DNA of 64,000 bases from Bremerella sp. P1 (GCF_028748185.1 NZ_CP118164.1:620001-684000), one strand, 5' to 3'; counted from the first letter of the stretch, positions 9,011 through 17,328 are shown. A program made the numbers and translations. Notes: generated by a model from the sequence alone, not told the origin.

Positions 9011-9517
9011 TCAATTAAGTGCCGCAATCGAAATGTTCAGCACGGTGGCAAACGAAACCCAAAGCAGGTAGGGCACCATCAAAGATGCCGCAAAGCGATC
9101 GTGCCGCCAGAACGCGACGATCGTAATCAGAATCGAAATCCAAAGGACAACGATCTCGAATGCTGCCATGACGGGGTTTTCGAGACCAAAGAAGATTACG
9201 GACCAAGTGGTGTTTAACAGCAGCTGAAAGCACCACATCCCCAGCGAGTGAGGGGCATTCGTCCAGCCTGCTTTCTTCCACACAAGCCAGACGGCAAAGG
9301 CCATCATCAGGTAGAGCGTCGACCAGACCGGGCCAAAGATCCAATTCGGCGGATTGAACGAGGGTTTATTGAGCTCGGCGTACCAAGTTTCGATCTGCGG
9401 CACAGTAAACGAAGATCCAACGCCTGCGGCCGTAAAACAAAGAATGATCCACCCTAGCAGGCCCAAGGCACTCTGCCAGAATGGTGTTGCCTGTTGTTGA
9501 TTGGTTGCCGATTCCAT
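9011..9517 (-). CDS. tspO: TspO/MBR family tryptophan-rich sensory protein
   Basis: Inner-membrane protein of five helices related to the translocator protein/peripheral benzodiazepine receptor, which binds porphyrins and sterol-like ligands. Family marks are LNKPSFNPPNWIFGPVW, the many Trp residues, and the helix-4 region LNTTWSVIFFGLENP. The start is set at the second ATG (MESATNQQQ), which has GGAG 9 bases upstream; the ATG five codons earlier (at 9532) lacks a clear ribosome-binding site. It is convergent with the small gene region and divergent from ruvB. Confidence 0.94.
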   Translation of the reverse strand: MESATNQQQATPFWQSALGLLGWIILCFTAAGVGSSFTVPQIETWYAELNKPSFNPPNWIFGPVWSTLYLMMAFAVWLVWKKAGWTNAPHSLGMWCFQLLLNTTWSVIFFGLENPVMAAFEIVVLWISILITIVAFWRHDRFAASLMVPYLLWVSFATVLNISIAALN

Positions 9518-9658
9518 GGGATCTGGCTCCATTGCCGGAGAATACCGAACTTTTCGACCTCATCCTCTATTTGTTATAGTGGACGGCCATAGTCAACACC
9601 TGTTCAGTTGCTATCAGGCATTAGACTCGCAAATTTATCACGGGAAAAGGTTTTTCCA

Positions 9659-10675
9659 ATGGGCAGGGAAGCGATACTCCAAGGCGAAAACAGCCCAAAC
9701 GAAGAAGATAAGAGCCTCCGCCCGCAATCCATTTCTGAAATGGTTGGCCAACTCGAGGTACGCGAACGGCTGAAAGTGGTCGTCGATGCCGCCGTCAAAC
9801 GAGATGAACCACTGGGACACATATTGTTCGATGGTCCTCCTGGCCTTGGCAAAACCACCTTCGCGACCTGTATTCCCAAAGACCTCGGCGTCAATTTCCA
9901 ACTCACGTCTGGGCCGGCGCTGCAAGCTCCCAAAGACTTGGTTCCCTACCTGACCAATGCGGACGAGAAGTCGATTCTCTTCATCGATGAAATCCATCGA
10001 CTTCCCAAAGCAGTCGAGGAATACCTTTACACGGCGATGGAAGATTTCCGCATCGACATCGTCCTTGGGGAAGGAACCAACGCGCGGACGATTAATCTGC
10101 AGGTCAAACCGTTTACCTTGATCGGAGCGACTACCCGTAGCGGGATGCTAACCGCTCCACTGCGCGATCGATTCCCACTGCGAGAACATCTCGACTTCTA
10201 CACCAACGAAGAACTCGCGGAGATCATTCGCCGAAACTCTCGCAAGTTGGATGTGACGATCGATGACGATGCTTCGCTTGAGATTTCCAAACGAAGTCGC
10301 GGGACCCCACGCGTTGCGAATAACCGCTTGCGTTGGATCCGCGATTACGTGACAAGCAAAGCCGACGGACACATTACGCTTCAATTGGCCCAAGACGCCA
10401 TGGCCATGCAAGAGATCGATTCACTTGGTCTCGACAATCAAGATCGCAAGTACTTGAACACGATCATTCGTGTTTTCGCTGGCGGACCGGCCGGCATCGA
10501 GGCAATCGCCCACACGATGAATGCCGCACCGGAAACCTTGGCCGATGAAGTGGAACCGTTCCTGCTACGAACGGAACTTCTCGTTCGTACCCCGCGAGGT
10601 CGCATGGTAACGACCAAGTCGGTCGAACACATTCAAAAAGTGATGGCGGCCAAGGGCAAACAACTTCTCGACTAG
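9659..10675 (+). CDS. ruvB: Holliday junction branch migration helicase RuvB
   Basis: AAA+ motor of the RuvAB branch-migration complex. Start chosen at the ATG on 9659 (MGREAILQGE), with GGGAAAAGG upstream; the frame is open for 17 more codons. The product is 338 residues: Walker A GPPGLGKTT, Walker B LFIDEIHRL, sensor 1 GATTRSGMLTAPLRDRF, sensor 2/arginine region SRGTPRVANNRLRWIRDY, and the C-terminal winged-helix region with RTPRGRMVT. It is split from ruvCA by the two zinc-ribbon genes, the small gene and tspO. Confidence 0.96.
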   Translation: MGREAILQGENSPNEEDKSLRPQSISEMVGQLEVRERLKVVVDAAVKRDEPLGHILFDGPPGLGKTTFATCIPKDLGVNFQLTSGPALQAPKDLVPYLTNADEKSILFIDEIHRLPKAVEEYLYTAMEDFRIDIVLGEGTNARTINLQVKPFTLIGATTRSGMLTAPLRDRFPLREHLDFYTNEELAEIIRRNSRKLDVTIDDDASLEISKRSRGTPRVANNRLRWIRDYVTSKADGHITLQLAQDAMAMQEIDSLGLDNQDRKYLNTIIRVFAGGPAGIEAIAHTMNAAPETLADEVEPFLLRTELLVRTPRGRMVTTKSVEHIQKVMAAKGKQLLD

Positions 10676-10678
10676 AAA

Positions 10679-11842
10679 CTAATCCATCGGAGACGCGACT
10701 TCAAAGCGAAGTCGTGCTACCGCCGAGCATTCTTCCTCGGGAAAGTCCGCTTCGCGAACGACGAAGACATCGCCTCCATTCTTGAGCGTTTCCACCGCGG
10801 CATCGTCTAACAGATCGTGACTGATCTCGCTAGGAACGCCGTCGTCCTGAACGTGTCCGTCACGGTCCAGATGTCCCCAGATGGCGGTATCTTCACGAAT
10901 GAGCAGGGACTCAACGGCTCCGACCTCGGATGCTCGCAAGATCGTCTCGAGATCGCTGGTCGCGCGGTTCTGTCCGTAAGCATCGTGATAGTTGGATATG
11001 GCTCGATCACATTCCTGCTGGAAGTGCGGCAGGACGACCTCCCATGCTTTTTCATGCAGCTTATCGAGCGAGGCGTCATCGAAATTACCGTGCACGCTAT
11101 CAGGCAACAGGTGACGATAGCTGATCGCTTCTTTGAAAATCGGGTAAAGGTACTCGACCCCGGCGAACACCAACGGATCGTTACGTCCTTCCAGGAAATG
11201 CGTCAGGGGATCATCCATTCGATGGAAGAACTGGAGGATATCCTGCTTGTGATCATCGCCGGCCCCCTGGCCGTGATACATCGTGCTGACGTCTCCTCCT
11301 TGGGCATAGCTGAAATGCTGGATCGTAGCACCGTAGTCATCAATGTTCAGAGCATCCTTCAAGTTCTCCGGCAGCTCGGCCGGCACACGTTCTTCTAAAC
11401 CATCGGCACTGCCATCAAACAATCGCACGTGATTCTGACTGACGGCAATCAACACGAAACGACCATCACCGTGTAAGGCCGGCAAGAGCGGACGAAGATA
11501 GAATCGCTCGCCTACGTGTACTTGCTCGGTCATGGTGCATCCCATTTGATGCACAGTCATGGAATCGGGGGTGACGAATAATGCTAGGCCTGCGGAAGGA
11601 TGACGCCATGCATCGTGTTTCTTGTCGTCACGAAATGCTTCGAGATGCTTGAGAATAGCTTCGCGATCTTGCGGCCGGCATACTTCATCGATGCCGAGTA
11701 GCGTTGTCGCGTCATTCATTAGATTTCTGTATCGAATTTCGTTCTGCTGAACTTCTCGGCCCCAGCGGAACGTGGGCATATAGATCGAAACACAAACCTC
11801 GCTGGGATCATTCAGCAGCGTTTGAATCAGTTGCGGTTCCAT
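10679..11842 (-). CDS. Bacterial eRF1-like (baeRF superfamily) protein
   Basis: A 387-residue soluble protein whose layout matches the bacterial relatives of archaeo-eukaryotic release factor 1. The N-terminal domain begins with VSIYMPTFRWGREVQQNEIRY, a core like that of the baeRF proteins. The middle domain has ERFYLRPLLPAL and FVLIAVSQNHVRLFDG, the most recognisable segment. A C-terminal L7Ae-like region (AVESLLIREDTAIWG) is in the eRF1 position. AGGAG lies 11 bases before the ATG. Family knowledge suggests a role in ribosome rescue or RNA processing; no substrate is established. It ends 3 bases from the ruvB stop, convergent with it. Confidence 0.7.
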   Translation of the reverse strand: MEPQLIQTLLNDPSEVCVSIYMPTFRWGREVQQNEIRYRNLMNDATTLLGIDEVCRPQDREAILKHLEAFRDDKKHDAWRHPSAGLALFVTPDSMTVHQMGCTMTEQVHVGERFYLRPLLPALHGDGRFVLIAVSQNHVRLFDGSADGLEERVPAELPENLKDALNIDDYGATIQHFSYAQGGDVSTMYHGQGAGDDHKQDILQFFHRMDDPLTHFLEGRNDPLVFAGVEYLYPIFKEAISYRHLLPDSVHGNFDDASLDKLHEKAWEVVLPHFQQECDRAISNYHDAYGQNRATSDLETILRASEVGAVESLLIREDTAIWGHLDRDGHVQDDGVPSEISHDLLDDAAVETLKNGGDVFVVREADFPEEECSAVARLRFEVASPMD

Positions 11843-12052
11843 GTCAAAGTATCTCCTTATTCCAACTCGAAGCGCCTCGATGGTTCAGAAAACACCATGC
11901 TGGTTGCAAAGCTCCCTGCACTGGCAGCTTACAGCGCCTCAAGTCGCGTGTCACTGACTATTTCGAACCATCCTTTACACGGTGCAAAGTCCGCGCCATC
12001 GCTATAGAATTGGCGCCTCGTTGCCACGTCTGACTCAAACTCAAATAGCTTT

Positions 12053-12766
12053 ATGCCCACTTGGATAACTGTCACTTTGCTTACGCTGATGGCCGGCATG
12101 TCGATGCCTCTGGGAGCCATGTTTGCATGCATCGAACACATCCATCGAGATTGGCTCGAACAGGAATTCCGACACGCAGTGATGGCCTTTGGTGGTGGTG
12201 CTTTGTTTTCCGCTGTGGCCTTGGTTTTGGTGCCGGAGGGAATCGAAGAACTCCCTGCTCACTATTCGCTACTTTGGTTTGTCTTGGGAGGGCTCATCTT
12301 TTGTGGACTCGACATCCTCCTGGCTCGGTACCATAGTCCCACCACACAGCTGGTAGCGATGCTTTCTGATTTCATCCCGGAAGCAATGGCCTTGGGTGCA
12401 GCCTTCAGTGCCGGCGGAAAGTCCGGGCCATTACTAGCCATTTTGATTGCCCTGCAAAATCTTCCGGAAGGATTCAATGCCTATCGCGAAATGAATCAGG
12501 GCCCAGGCATCTCTGGCTTCCGAATCGTCCTGGTATTTGGCATTCTGGCACTTCTCGGACCAATCGCAGGACTGGGCGGATTTCTTCTTCTGGCGAAGTA
12601 TCCGGCGGTCGTTGCTGCGATCAAGCTTGTCGCAGGTGGTGGGATTCTGTTTCTCGTCTTTCAAGACATCGCTCCTCAGGCCAAGCTTGAAAAAGCCTGG
12701 GCACCGGCACTAGGTGCCGTGCTGGGTTTTGCCTTGGGCGTGCTGGGTCGCGAACTGCTTCCCTGA
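12053..12766 (+). CDS. ZIP family metal transporter
   Basis: Inner-membrane divalent-metal transporter, probably for zinc, 237 residues and about eight helices. The two metal-binding helices carry SDFIPEAMALG and ALQNLPEGFNAYREM, which match the HxxPEG-like ZIP signatures; the first has Asp-Phe-Ile-Pro-Glu instead of His-Asn-xx-Glu-Gly. The His-rich cytoplasmic loop of larger ZIP proteins is absent. It stands alone between the baeRF gene and the Rsr locus; a 13-base hairpin with a C/G-rich stem lies just after it but without a T-tract. Confidence 0.88.
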   Translation: MPTWITVTLLTLMAGMSMPLGAMFACIEHIHRDWLEQEFRHAVMAFGGGALFSAVALVLVPEGIEELPAHYSLLWFVLGGLIFCGLDILLARYHSPTTQLVAMLSDFIPEAMALGAAFSAGGKSGPLLAILIALQNLPEGFNAYREMNQGPGISGFRIVLVFGILALLGPIAGLGGFLLLAKYPAVVAAIKLVAGGGILFLVFQDIAPQAKLEKAWAPALGAVLGFALGVLGRELLP

Positions 12767-12880
12767 CTTTCAAGTTTTTCTTCACGCCAGCGTGAACCCT
12801 GCAGAAGCAGGCACGTCTATCTATCCAGAACAATCAATCAGCCGCCTGAGTAGGTATCAGGCAACTTCAGGAGAGACCGC

Positions 12881-12985
12881 ATGTCATCCCATCTCAAACA
12901 ACAGCCGCTGAATAATCCCAACGGGTTCGGTCTCAGGACAGGGCAATCGAAGCCCAAGCCCAGCCGAAGCTGGCAACGCATTTAA
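12881..12985 (+). CDS. Possible small basic peptide, 34 aa
   Basis: ATG at 12881 with AGGAGA about 7 bases upstream, ending at TAA 12983-12985. The peptide is rich in Pro, Lys, Ser and Gln and ends SRSWQRI. The intrinsic terminator at 13014 closes the transcription unit 28 bases later. It may instead be non-coding leader for the RNA genes downstream; nothing in the composition proves translation. Confidence 0.3.
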   Translation: MSSHLKQQPLNNPNGFGLRTGQSKPKPSRSWQRI

Positions 12986-13013
12986 CGTGTCGACCTCTCT
13001 GTCTCTCCGATAG

Positions 13014-13052
13014 AAGGCTCCTCGTCGAATGCGACGGGGAGCCTTTTTTTTT
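13014..13052 (+). terminator. Strong intrinsic terminator before the tRNA-like gene
   Basis: A 14-bp stem (AAGGCTCCTCGTCG / CGACGGGGAGCCTT, one T-G pair) with loop AATG is followed by a run of nine T. It ends only two bases before the 5' end of the tRNA-Gln-like gene, leaving no room for a promoter between them. The tRNA must therefore be read by leakage through this signal, by a promoter embedded in the hairpin, or the element acts as an attenuator. Confidence 0.85.
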
Positions 13053-13054
13053 CA

Positions 13055-13130
13055 TGCGGGATATTCGCTGCTGGTATGCGAAGCTCGATTTTGAATCGAG
13101 ATGTCGTTGGTTCGATTCCAACTCCCGCAG
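13055..13130 (+). tRNA. tRNA-Gln (UUG), or tRNA-Gln-like RNA
   Basis: The full cloverleaf folds. Acceptor TGCGGGA (13055-13061) pairs with TCCCGCA (13123-13129), 7 bp; D-stem TTCG/CGAA holds a loop with the GG pair; anticodon stem CTCGA/TCGAG holds loop TTTTGAA, anticodon TTG at 13091-13093. The variable loop is ATGTC, the T-stem GTTGG/CCAAC with loop TTCGATT. The discriminator G and the U1-A72 pair are recognised glutamine identity elements. Odd points: the D-loop lacks the usual A14 and A21, and CCA is not encoded. Its place beside Y RNAs and rsr makes a dedicated, non-decoding tRNA-like RNA possible. Confidence 0.7.
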
Positions 13131-13133
13131 CCT

Positions 13134-13153
13134 CGTGCGATCGAGATCGCACG
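13134..13153 (+). other. 8-bp perfect hairpin between tRNA-like gene and Y RNA 1
   Basis: CGTGCGAT (13134-13141), tetraloop CGAG, ATCGCACG (13146-13153). No T-run follows, so it is better read as a processing or spacer hairpin than as a terminator. Confidence 0.6.
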
Positions 13154-13161
13154 TATGAAAT

Positions 13162-13289
13162 GATTGACTGCCGATTGGAGTACATGATCTTTAATCCGCA
13201 GGTCGCAGGTTCAAGTCCTGCCGTCCCTACTTTCACTCATGGGGACGTAGCTCAGCTGGATAGAGCAGCGTAGTTACCTCTGGTCAATC
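13162..13289 (+). ncRNA. Y-RNA-like ncRNA 1 with permuted tRNA module (YrlA-like)
   Basis: The ends pair as GATTGAC (13162-13168) with GTCAATC (13283-13289). A second helix, GGAGTA (13177-13182) with TACCTC (13275-13280, one A-C mismatch), completes a two-helix stem like the Ro60-binding stem of Y RNAs. Inside lies a tRNA in permuted order: AGGTC; T-arm GCAGG-TTCAAGT-CCTGC (13205-13221); acceptor 3' strand CGTCCCT (13222-13228); 12-base cap; acceptor 5' strand GGGGACG (13241-13247); TA; D-arm GCTC-AGCTGGATA-GAGC (13250-13266); and a 3-bp anticodon-stem remnant. This matches the known tRNA mimicry of bacterial YrlA RNAs. It is directly upstream of rsr. Confidence 0.8.
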
Positions 13290-13323
13290 CCTCGTCGATC
13301 ATTTCGTTTTTGCTATTCAATTC

Positions 13324-13441
13324 GCACACTCTCGACTGCCGGTTGGGAGTCCATGGTTTAACAAGTTCGATTCTTGACGGCCCGCCTTGTTCATTGTGCG
13401 GGCCGAGCTCTCGCCATTACTTCGTCGAGTGTGCTTTTACG
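13324..13441 (+). ncRNA. Y-RNA-like ncRNA 2, reduced tRNA module
   Basis: The outer stem GCACAC-TCGAC (13324-13336, two-base bulge) pairs with GTCGAGTGTGC (13424-13434); the inner helix is GGAGT (13346-13350) with ACTTC (13419-13423). The 5' strand GACTGCCGGTTGGGAGT is nearly identical to the same strand of Y RNA 1, which marks the shared protein-binding site. The inner module keeps a T-arm, CAAG-TTCGATT-CTTG (13362-13376), and a capped acceptor-like stem GGCCCGC/GCGGGCC (13379-13404, 12-base cap) but has no recognisable D-arm. The outer stem is followed by TTTT and TTTTT, so it may terminate its own transcript. The rsr ribosome-binding site follows. Confidence 0.72.
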
Positions 13442-13474
13442 TCTTTTTATCCTTCGCCAAGGAGGAACATTCCC

Positions 13475-15136
13475 ATGGCTAACAAGCTGTTGTTCGGTTC
13501 TACGAAGTCTCATCGTCCACGGGCAGGTGCACGCAATGCTGCCGGAGGGGCCGCATACGCGATGTCACCCAAGCATGCCCTCGCACAACTGGCGACCACC
13601 GGATGCTTGAGCGGTACGTTCTACGCAACCGGCCAGCAGCAACTGGATCAGGTTGTCCAGCTTGTCGACCAGGTCAACGACGACGAGTTCCTGGCGAAGC
13701 TGGCCATCTACGCGCGGCAGCGTGGAATGATGAAGGACATGCCGGCCGCACTGCTGGTGATGTTGTCGGTGCGCGATACCGAGCTCACGCATGAGGTATT
13801 CGACCGAATTGTCGATAACGGCCGCATGCTGCGCAACGTGTTCCAGATGGTTCGTAGCGGACACTTTGGACGCAACGGTTTGTCCTCCAGTTTGAAGCGG
13901 GCCTTCGAGCGTTGGCTAAACGAAGCTTCGACGCTGAAGCTACTGTCCGCTTCGATCGGCAACGATCCTTCGCTGCGCGACGTGCTTCGGATGGCTCGGC
14001 CTAAGCCGGCCAACAACGAGCGCCGTGCGTTGTTTGGATGGTTGACCGGAAAGCTGGTGGTGCAGTGGGCTCCGGCTACGCTGCATGACCTGCCGGATGA
14101 AGTGCGCAAGTTGAATGCATTCCGCGAGGCGAAGAAGGGGTCCGAGCAGGCCCGAATCGTGCGCGACTTGTCACTGCGGTGGGACCTTTTGGCCGATACG
14201 GCCAAGGATGCACATGCATGGAAGGCGATCGCCAAGCAAATGGGTCCGCAGGCACTGCGGATGAACTTGAACACGCTGCTGCGTCAGGGCGTACTGCGTA
14301 GCGAATCAGGTAAGCCGGATAACGAGATGGTTAACTTGATCGCGAAGCGTCTATCCGACGAGCGCGAGATCAAGCGTTCGAAGCAGTTCCCATATCAGTA
14401 CCTGGCGGCCTACAAGCATGCCTCGAATGAAGTTCCCCAGGCAATTAAGTCCGCTCTACACCACGCGGCCGAGATTGCGTGTGGCAACATTCCGCAGCTG
14501 CCAGGCCCGGTACTCATCGGTTTGGACGTGTCCGGATCAATGCATTCACCGGTCACCGGATACCGCGGTCGTGGGGCGACTTCCGCGATGCGGTGTGTTG
14601 ACGTGGCGGCACTGTTCGCCGCGGCGATCCTGCGTCGTAATCCGGATAGCGTGGTCGTTCCGTTCGATACCGTTGCCTACGATGCGAAGTTCGATCCGAA
14701 CGATTCGATCCTGAGCTTGTCTGATCGGCTGGCACGTTACGGTGGTGGTGGAACCGACTGTAGCGTTCCGCTGCAAGCTGCCAACGGACGTTACGCACGT
14801 CGGCACTTTGCTGGCGTGATCCTATTGAGTGATAACGAAAGCTGGATCACCAAGAATCGTCCGTACGGATATGGACGCTACGGCCAGACGGGCGTGATGG
14901 AGCAGTGGCAGAAATTCGCAAGCAATCAGATGAAGCTACGTGGTCACAAGATCGCGTCGCCCAAGCTGGTGTGTATCGACTTGCAGCCGTACACCACGAC
15001 CCAGGCTCCGGAGCGGGCCGACATCCTGAATGTGGGTGGATTCAGCGACGCGGTCTTCCAAGTCGTGGCATCCTTCCTGGAGGATGACGGAAGTCGTTTC
15101 GTGGCGAAAATTGACGCCATTAAATTAGCCAAATAG
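13475..15136 (+). CDS. rsr: Rsr, bacterial Ro60 orthologue (TROVE + vWA)
   Basis: RNA-binding ring protein of the Ro60 family, 553 residues. The start is the ATG at 13475 ([12 protein letters not shown]), 8 bases after AAGGAGGAA; longer frames run into Y RNA 2. The N-terminal region is an alpha-helical TROVE domain (for example [23 protein letters not shown]) and the C-terminal region a vWA domain with the MIDAS motif DVSGSM at residues 351-356 and [11 protein letters not shown]. Ro60 proteins bind Y RNAs and misfolded non-coding RNAs; in Deinococcus, Rsr with Y RNA and PNPase forms a degradation machine. Two Y-RNA-like genes lie immediately upstream. No rtcB or PNPase gene is in the window. 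Confidence 0.95.
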   Translation: MANKLLFGSTKSHRPRAGARNAAGGAAYAMSPKHALAQLATTGCLSGTFYATGQQQLDQVVQLVDQVNDDEFLAKLAIYARQRGMMKDMPAALLVMLSVRDTELTHEVFDRIVDNGRMLRNVFQMVRSGHFGRNGLSSSLKRAFERWLNEASTLKLLSASIGNDPSLRDVLRMARPKPANNERRALFGWLTGKLVVQWAPATLHDLPDEVRKLNAFREAKKGSEQARIVRDLSLRWDLLADTAKDAHAWKAIAKQMGPQALRMNLNTLLRQGVLRSESGKPDNEMVNLIAKRLSDEREIKRSKQFPYQYLAAYKHASNEVPQAIKSALHHAAEIACGNIPQLPGPVLIGLDVSGSMHSPVTGYRGRGATSAMRCVDVAALFAAAILRRNPDSVVVPFDTVAYDAKFDPNDSILSLSDRLARYGGGGTDCSVPLQAANGRYARRHFAGVILLSDNESWITKNRPYGYGRYGQTGVMEQWQKFASNQMKLRGHKIASPKLVCIDLQPYTTTQAPERADILNVGGFSDAVFQVVASFLEDDGSRFVAKIDAIKLAK

Positions 15137-15153
15137 TTGAAAACTATTCGTAG

Positions 15154-15187
15154 AACGCCTCGGCTTATCGCAGCCCTGGCGTTTTTT
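15154..15187 (+). terminator. Intrinsic terminator of rsr
   Basis: AACGCC...GGCGTT encloses a second GGCT/AGCC stem and is followed by seven T. It closes the tRNA-like/Y RNA/rsr unit 17 bases after the rsr stop. Confidence 0.85.
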
Positions 15188-15363
15188 TATGCTAGCCGCA
15201 CGATTCCCCGTCAGATTCGCGTCTCATCGGGCGTAATATGGTTGTGAACGTCCGCCGTTGGACCACAATAGAAGAATCGCGTTTGTCCGAATGATTCCTG
15301 GTAATCCTAGAGGGACAACCGATCGAAAGTTCCTGCCAATTTCCTTTTCACCCCCGTAACATC

Positions 15364-17304
15364 ATGAAGCTCTCTCGACGTATCTGGTTGAAGCTGTCCT
15401 CCGCATTTGCTTGGAGTGGAACAGCCGCCATTGCTACGGCCCAAGACGCCGCAACCGCCGCGAAAGAAATCGATCCGGCCATGCCGTTTGGTGCTGACCA
15501 TAAACGACTCGACTCGCTGGCCGTCGGCAACTGGTGGGACAAAAAAGCCAACGGACGCAACGCCCCTCCGTCGATGATTGTTCCCCGCAACGAAGTCGTT
15601 GCGTTTGCCGTCTATACCCAAGCCAATGGCGTGCTGAAGCTGAGCGCACAGCTTTTCCCACTCAAACCGGACGAAGCCCGGATTGCTCGCCTGGAAATTA
15701 AGAAAGATGGCGAGTGGGTCGAGATCGCCAAGGAAGAGGTACTCTTTCCAGGCTGGAGTGCCCACTTCCGCGTTGAAAATTGGGATGGCTCGATGACGGT
15801 GCCTTACCGTGTGCGTCACGGCAAAGAAGCCATGTTCGAGGGCTCGATTCGCAAAGATCCAATCGACAAAGAAACGATCGTCGTTGCCAACATGTCGTGT
15901 AACTCGAGCCGCACGACCGGCGAACGACACGAGATTGTCGAGAACTTGCTGCATCAAGATCCTGATCTACTTTTTTTCGCCGGCGATCAAACCTATCGTC
16001 ACACCGAACACACCGCAGGCTGGATCGAGTTTGGTCTACAGTTCCGCGATGTCATCAAAGACCGTCCGACCATTTGTACGCCGGACGATCACGACGTGGG
16101 GCAGCCGAACCTGTGGGGCGAGAATGGCAAGCTCTCGACCTTGCAAGGCAACGCAGACGGCGGTTTCATGTTCCCCGCTGAATACGTCAACATGGTGCAG
16201 CGGCAACAATCGTGGCACCTGCCTGACTCGCCAGACCCGGAACCGATCCTCCGCGGCATTACGGTTTACTTCACCAGCATGAAGCTGGGCGGTATCGACT
16301 TCGCGATTCTCGAAGATCGCAAGTTCAAGAGTGGCCCAGCCGGCAAGATCCCCAAAATGGGTCCGCGTCCTGACCATATCAACGATCCTTCGTACGATCC
16401 GGCGACAATCGATCTGCCAGGCTTGGTTCTTCTCGGCGAACGTCAACTTAAGTTCCTCAAGAACTGGGGCGAAGATTGGGAAGACGTTCAGATGAAGTGC
16501 GTCCTTTCGCAAACCGCGTTCTGCGGAGCCGTTCATATGCACGGCAGCGAAACTGGTCGCCTTCTGGCCGACCTCGATTGCAACGGCTGGCCGCAAACCG
16601 GCCGCCGCAAGGCACTCGAAGAAATTCGCCGAGCCAAGGCGATTCATCTGTGTGGCGACCAGCACTTGGCAGTCGTGGTGAAACATGGCATCGACCAGTA
16701 CGGCGACGGCCCTTACGGATTCACCAGTCCCGCGTTGGTGAACACCATCTACGGTCGTTGGTGGCATCCACTGGATGAAAAGCCAGGCCCGAACGCAGTG
16801 CCCGATAGCCCGCTACCGTGGACAGGCGACTTTAAGGATGGCCTGGGCAACAAGATCTCGATGATGGCCTATGCCAACCCGCCAAACGTCAAAGACGAAA
16901 AGCAACGAGCGGATGGTTACGGCCTGGTGCGTTTCCACAAGAAGACGCAAGAGGTCACCATCGAATGCTGGCCACGTTTCTCCGACGCGAAGAAGGGAGA
17001 CGACGAGCAATTCCCAGGCTGGCCAATTCAAGTTGCCGTTGCCGATTACGACGGTCGCAAACCGGTTGGCTTCTTGCCGGAACTAAAGTTCGATGCGGAA
17101 GCGAACCCCATTGTTCAAGTCGTGAAGAACGATACTGGCGAGATCATTTACACGCAACGTGTCGCCGGAACCTCGTTCCGTCCGCCAGTTTTCGCGGAAG
17201 GAACGTATACCGTTCATGTCGGCCAGAAGAAAGCCGGTGAAGTGAGTTTCACTGACCTGGCAATCGCCGATACGGAAGCCGCGATCGACGTGGTCTTCGC
17301 CTAA
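15364..17304 (+). CDS. PhoD-like metallophosphatase, Tat-exported
   Basis: Secreted hydrolase of the PhoD-like metallophosphatase superfamily, 646 residues. The N-terminus MKLSRRIWLK plus a hydrophobic stretch ending ATAQ is a twin-arginine-type signal, fitting export of a folded metalloenzyme. Catalytic blocks run in order: MSCNSS, FAGDQTYRH, TPDDHDVG (all within residues 175-260), and a C-terminal LCGDQHLAVVVKHG. The last 120 residues form a beta-rich extra domain. The substrate is probably a phosphoester; planctomycetes carry many such enzymes beside sulfatases, as here. It is alone between the rsr terminator and its own. Confidence 0.88.
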   Translation: MKLSRRIWLKLSSAFAWSGTAAIATAQDAATAAKEIDPAMPFGADHKRLDSLAVGNWWDKKANGRNAPPSMIVPRNEVVAFAVYTQANGVLKLSAQLFPLKPDEARIARLEIKKDGEWVEIAKEEVLFPGWSAHFRVENWDGSMTVPYRVRHGKEAMFEGSIRKDPIDKETIVVANMSCNSSRTTGERHEIVENLLHQDPDLLFFAGDQTYRHTEHTAGWIEFGLQFRDVIKDRPTICTPDDHDVGQPNLWGENGKLSTLQGNADGGFMFPAEYVNMVQRQQSWHLPDSPDPEPILRGITVYFTSMKLGGIDFAILEDRKFKSGPAGKIPKMGPRPDHINDPSYDPATIDLPGLVLLGERQLKFLKNWGEDWEDVQMKCVLSQTAFCGAVHMHGSETGRLLADLDCNGWPQTGRRKALEEIRRAKAIHLCGDQHLAVVVKHGIDQYGDGPYGFTSPALVNTIYGRWWHPLDEKPGPNAVPDSPLPWTGDFKDGLGNKISMMAYANPPNVKDEKQRADGYGLVRFHKKTQEVTIECWPRFSDAKKGDDEQFPGWPIQVAVADYDGRKPVGFLPELKFDAEANPIVQVVKNDTGEIIYTQRVAGTSFRPPVFAEGTYTVHVGQKKAGEVSFTDLAIADTEAAIDVVFA

Positions 17305-17328
17305 CAACAAAAGCAGCAGTAAATTCAG

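Noticed and set aside
12700-13060. A third Y RNA upstream of the terminator.
   Set aside because: Small hairpins are present, but the GACTGCCG..TTGG protein-binding strand of the two Y RNAs is absent.
13162-13289. A split or circularly permuted decoding tRNA gene.
   Set aside because: The permuted order and T/D arms fit, but the outer ends form a separate two-helix stem and there is no full anticodon stem or loop, and the RNA lies by rsr. A Y RNA explains all parts better.
13310-13474. N-terminal extension of the Rsr protein.
   Set aside because: The extended frame overlaps Y RNA 2, and a strong AAGGAGGAA site precedes the ATG at 13475.
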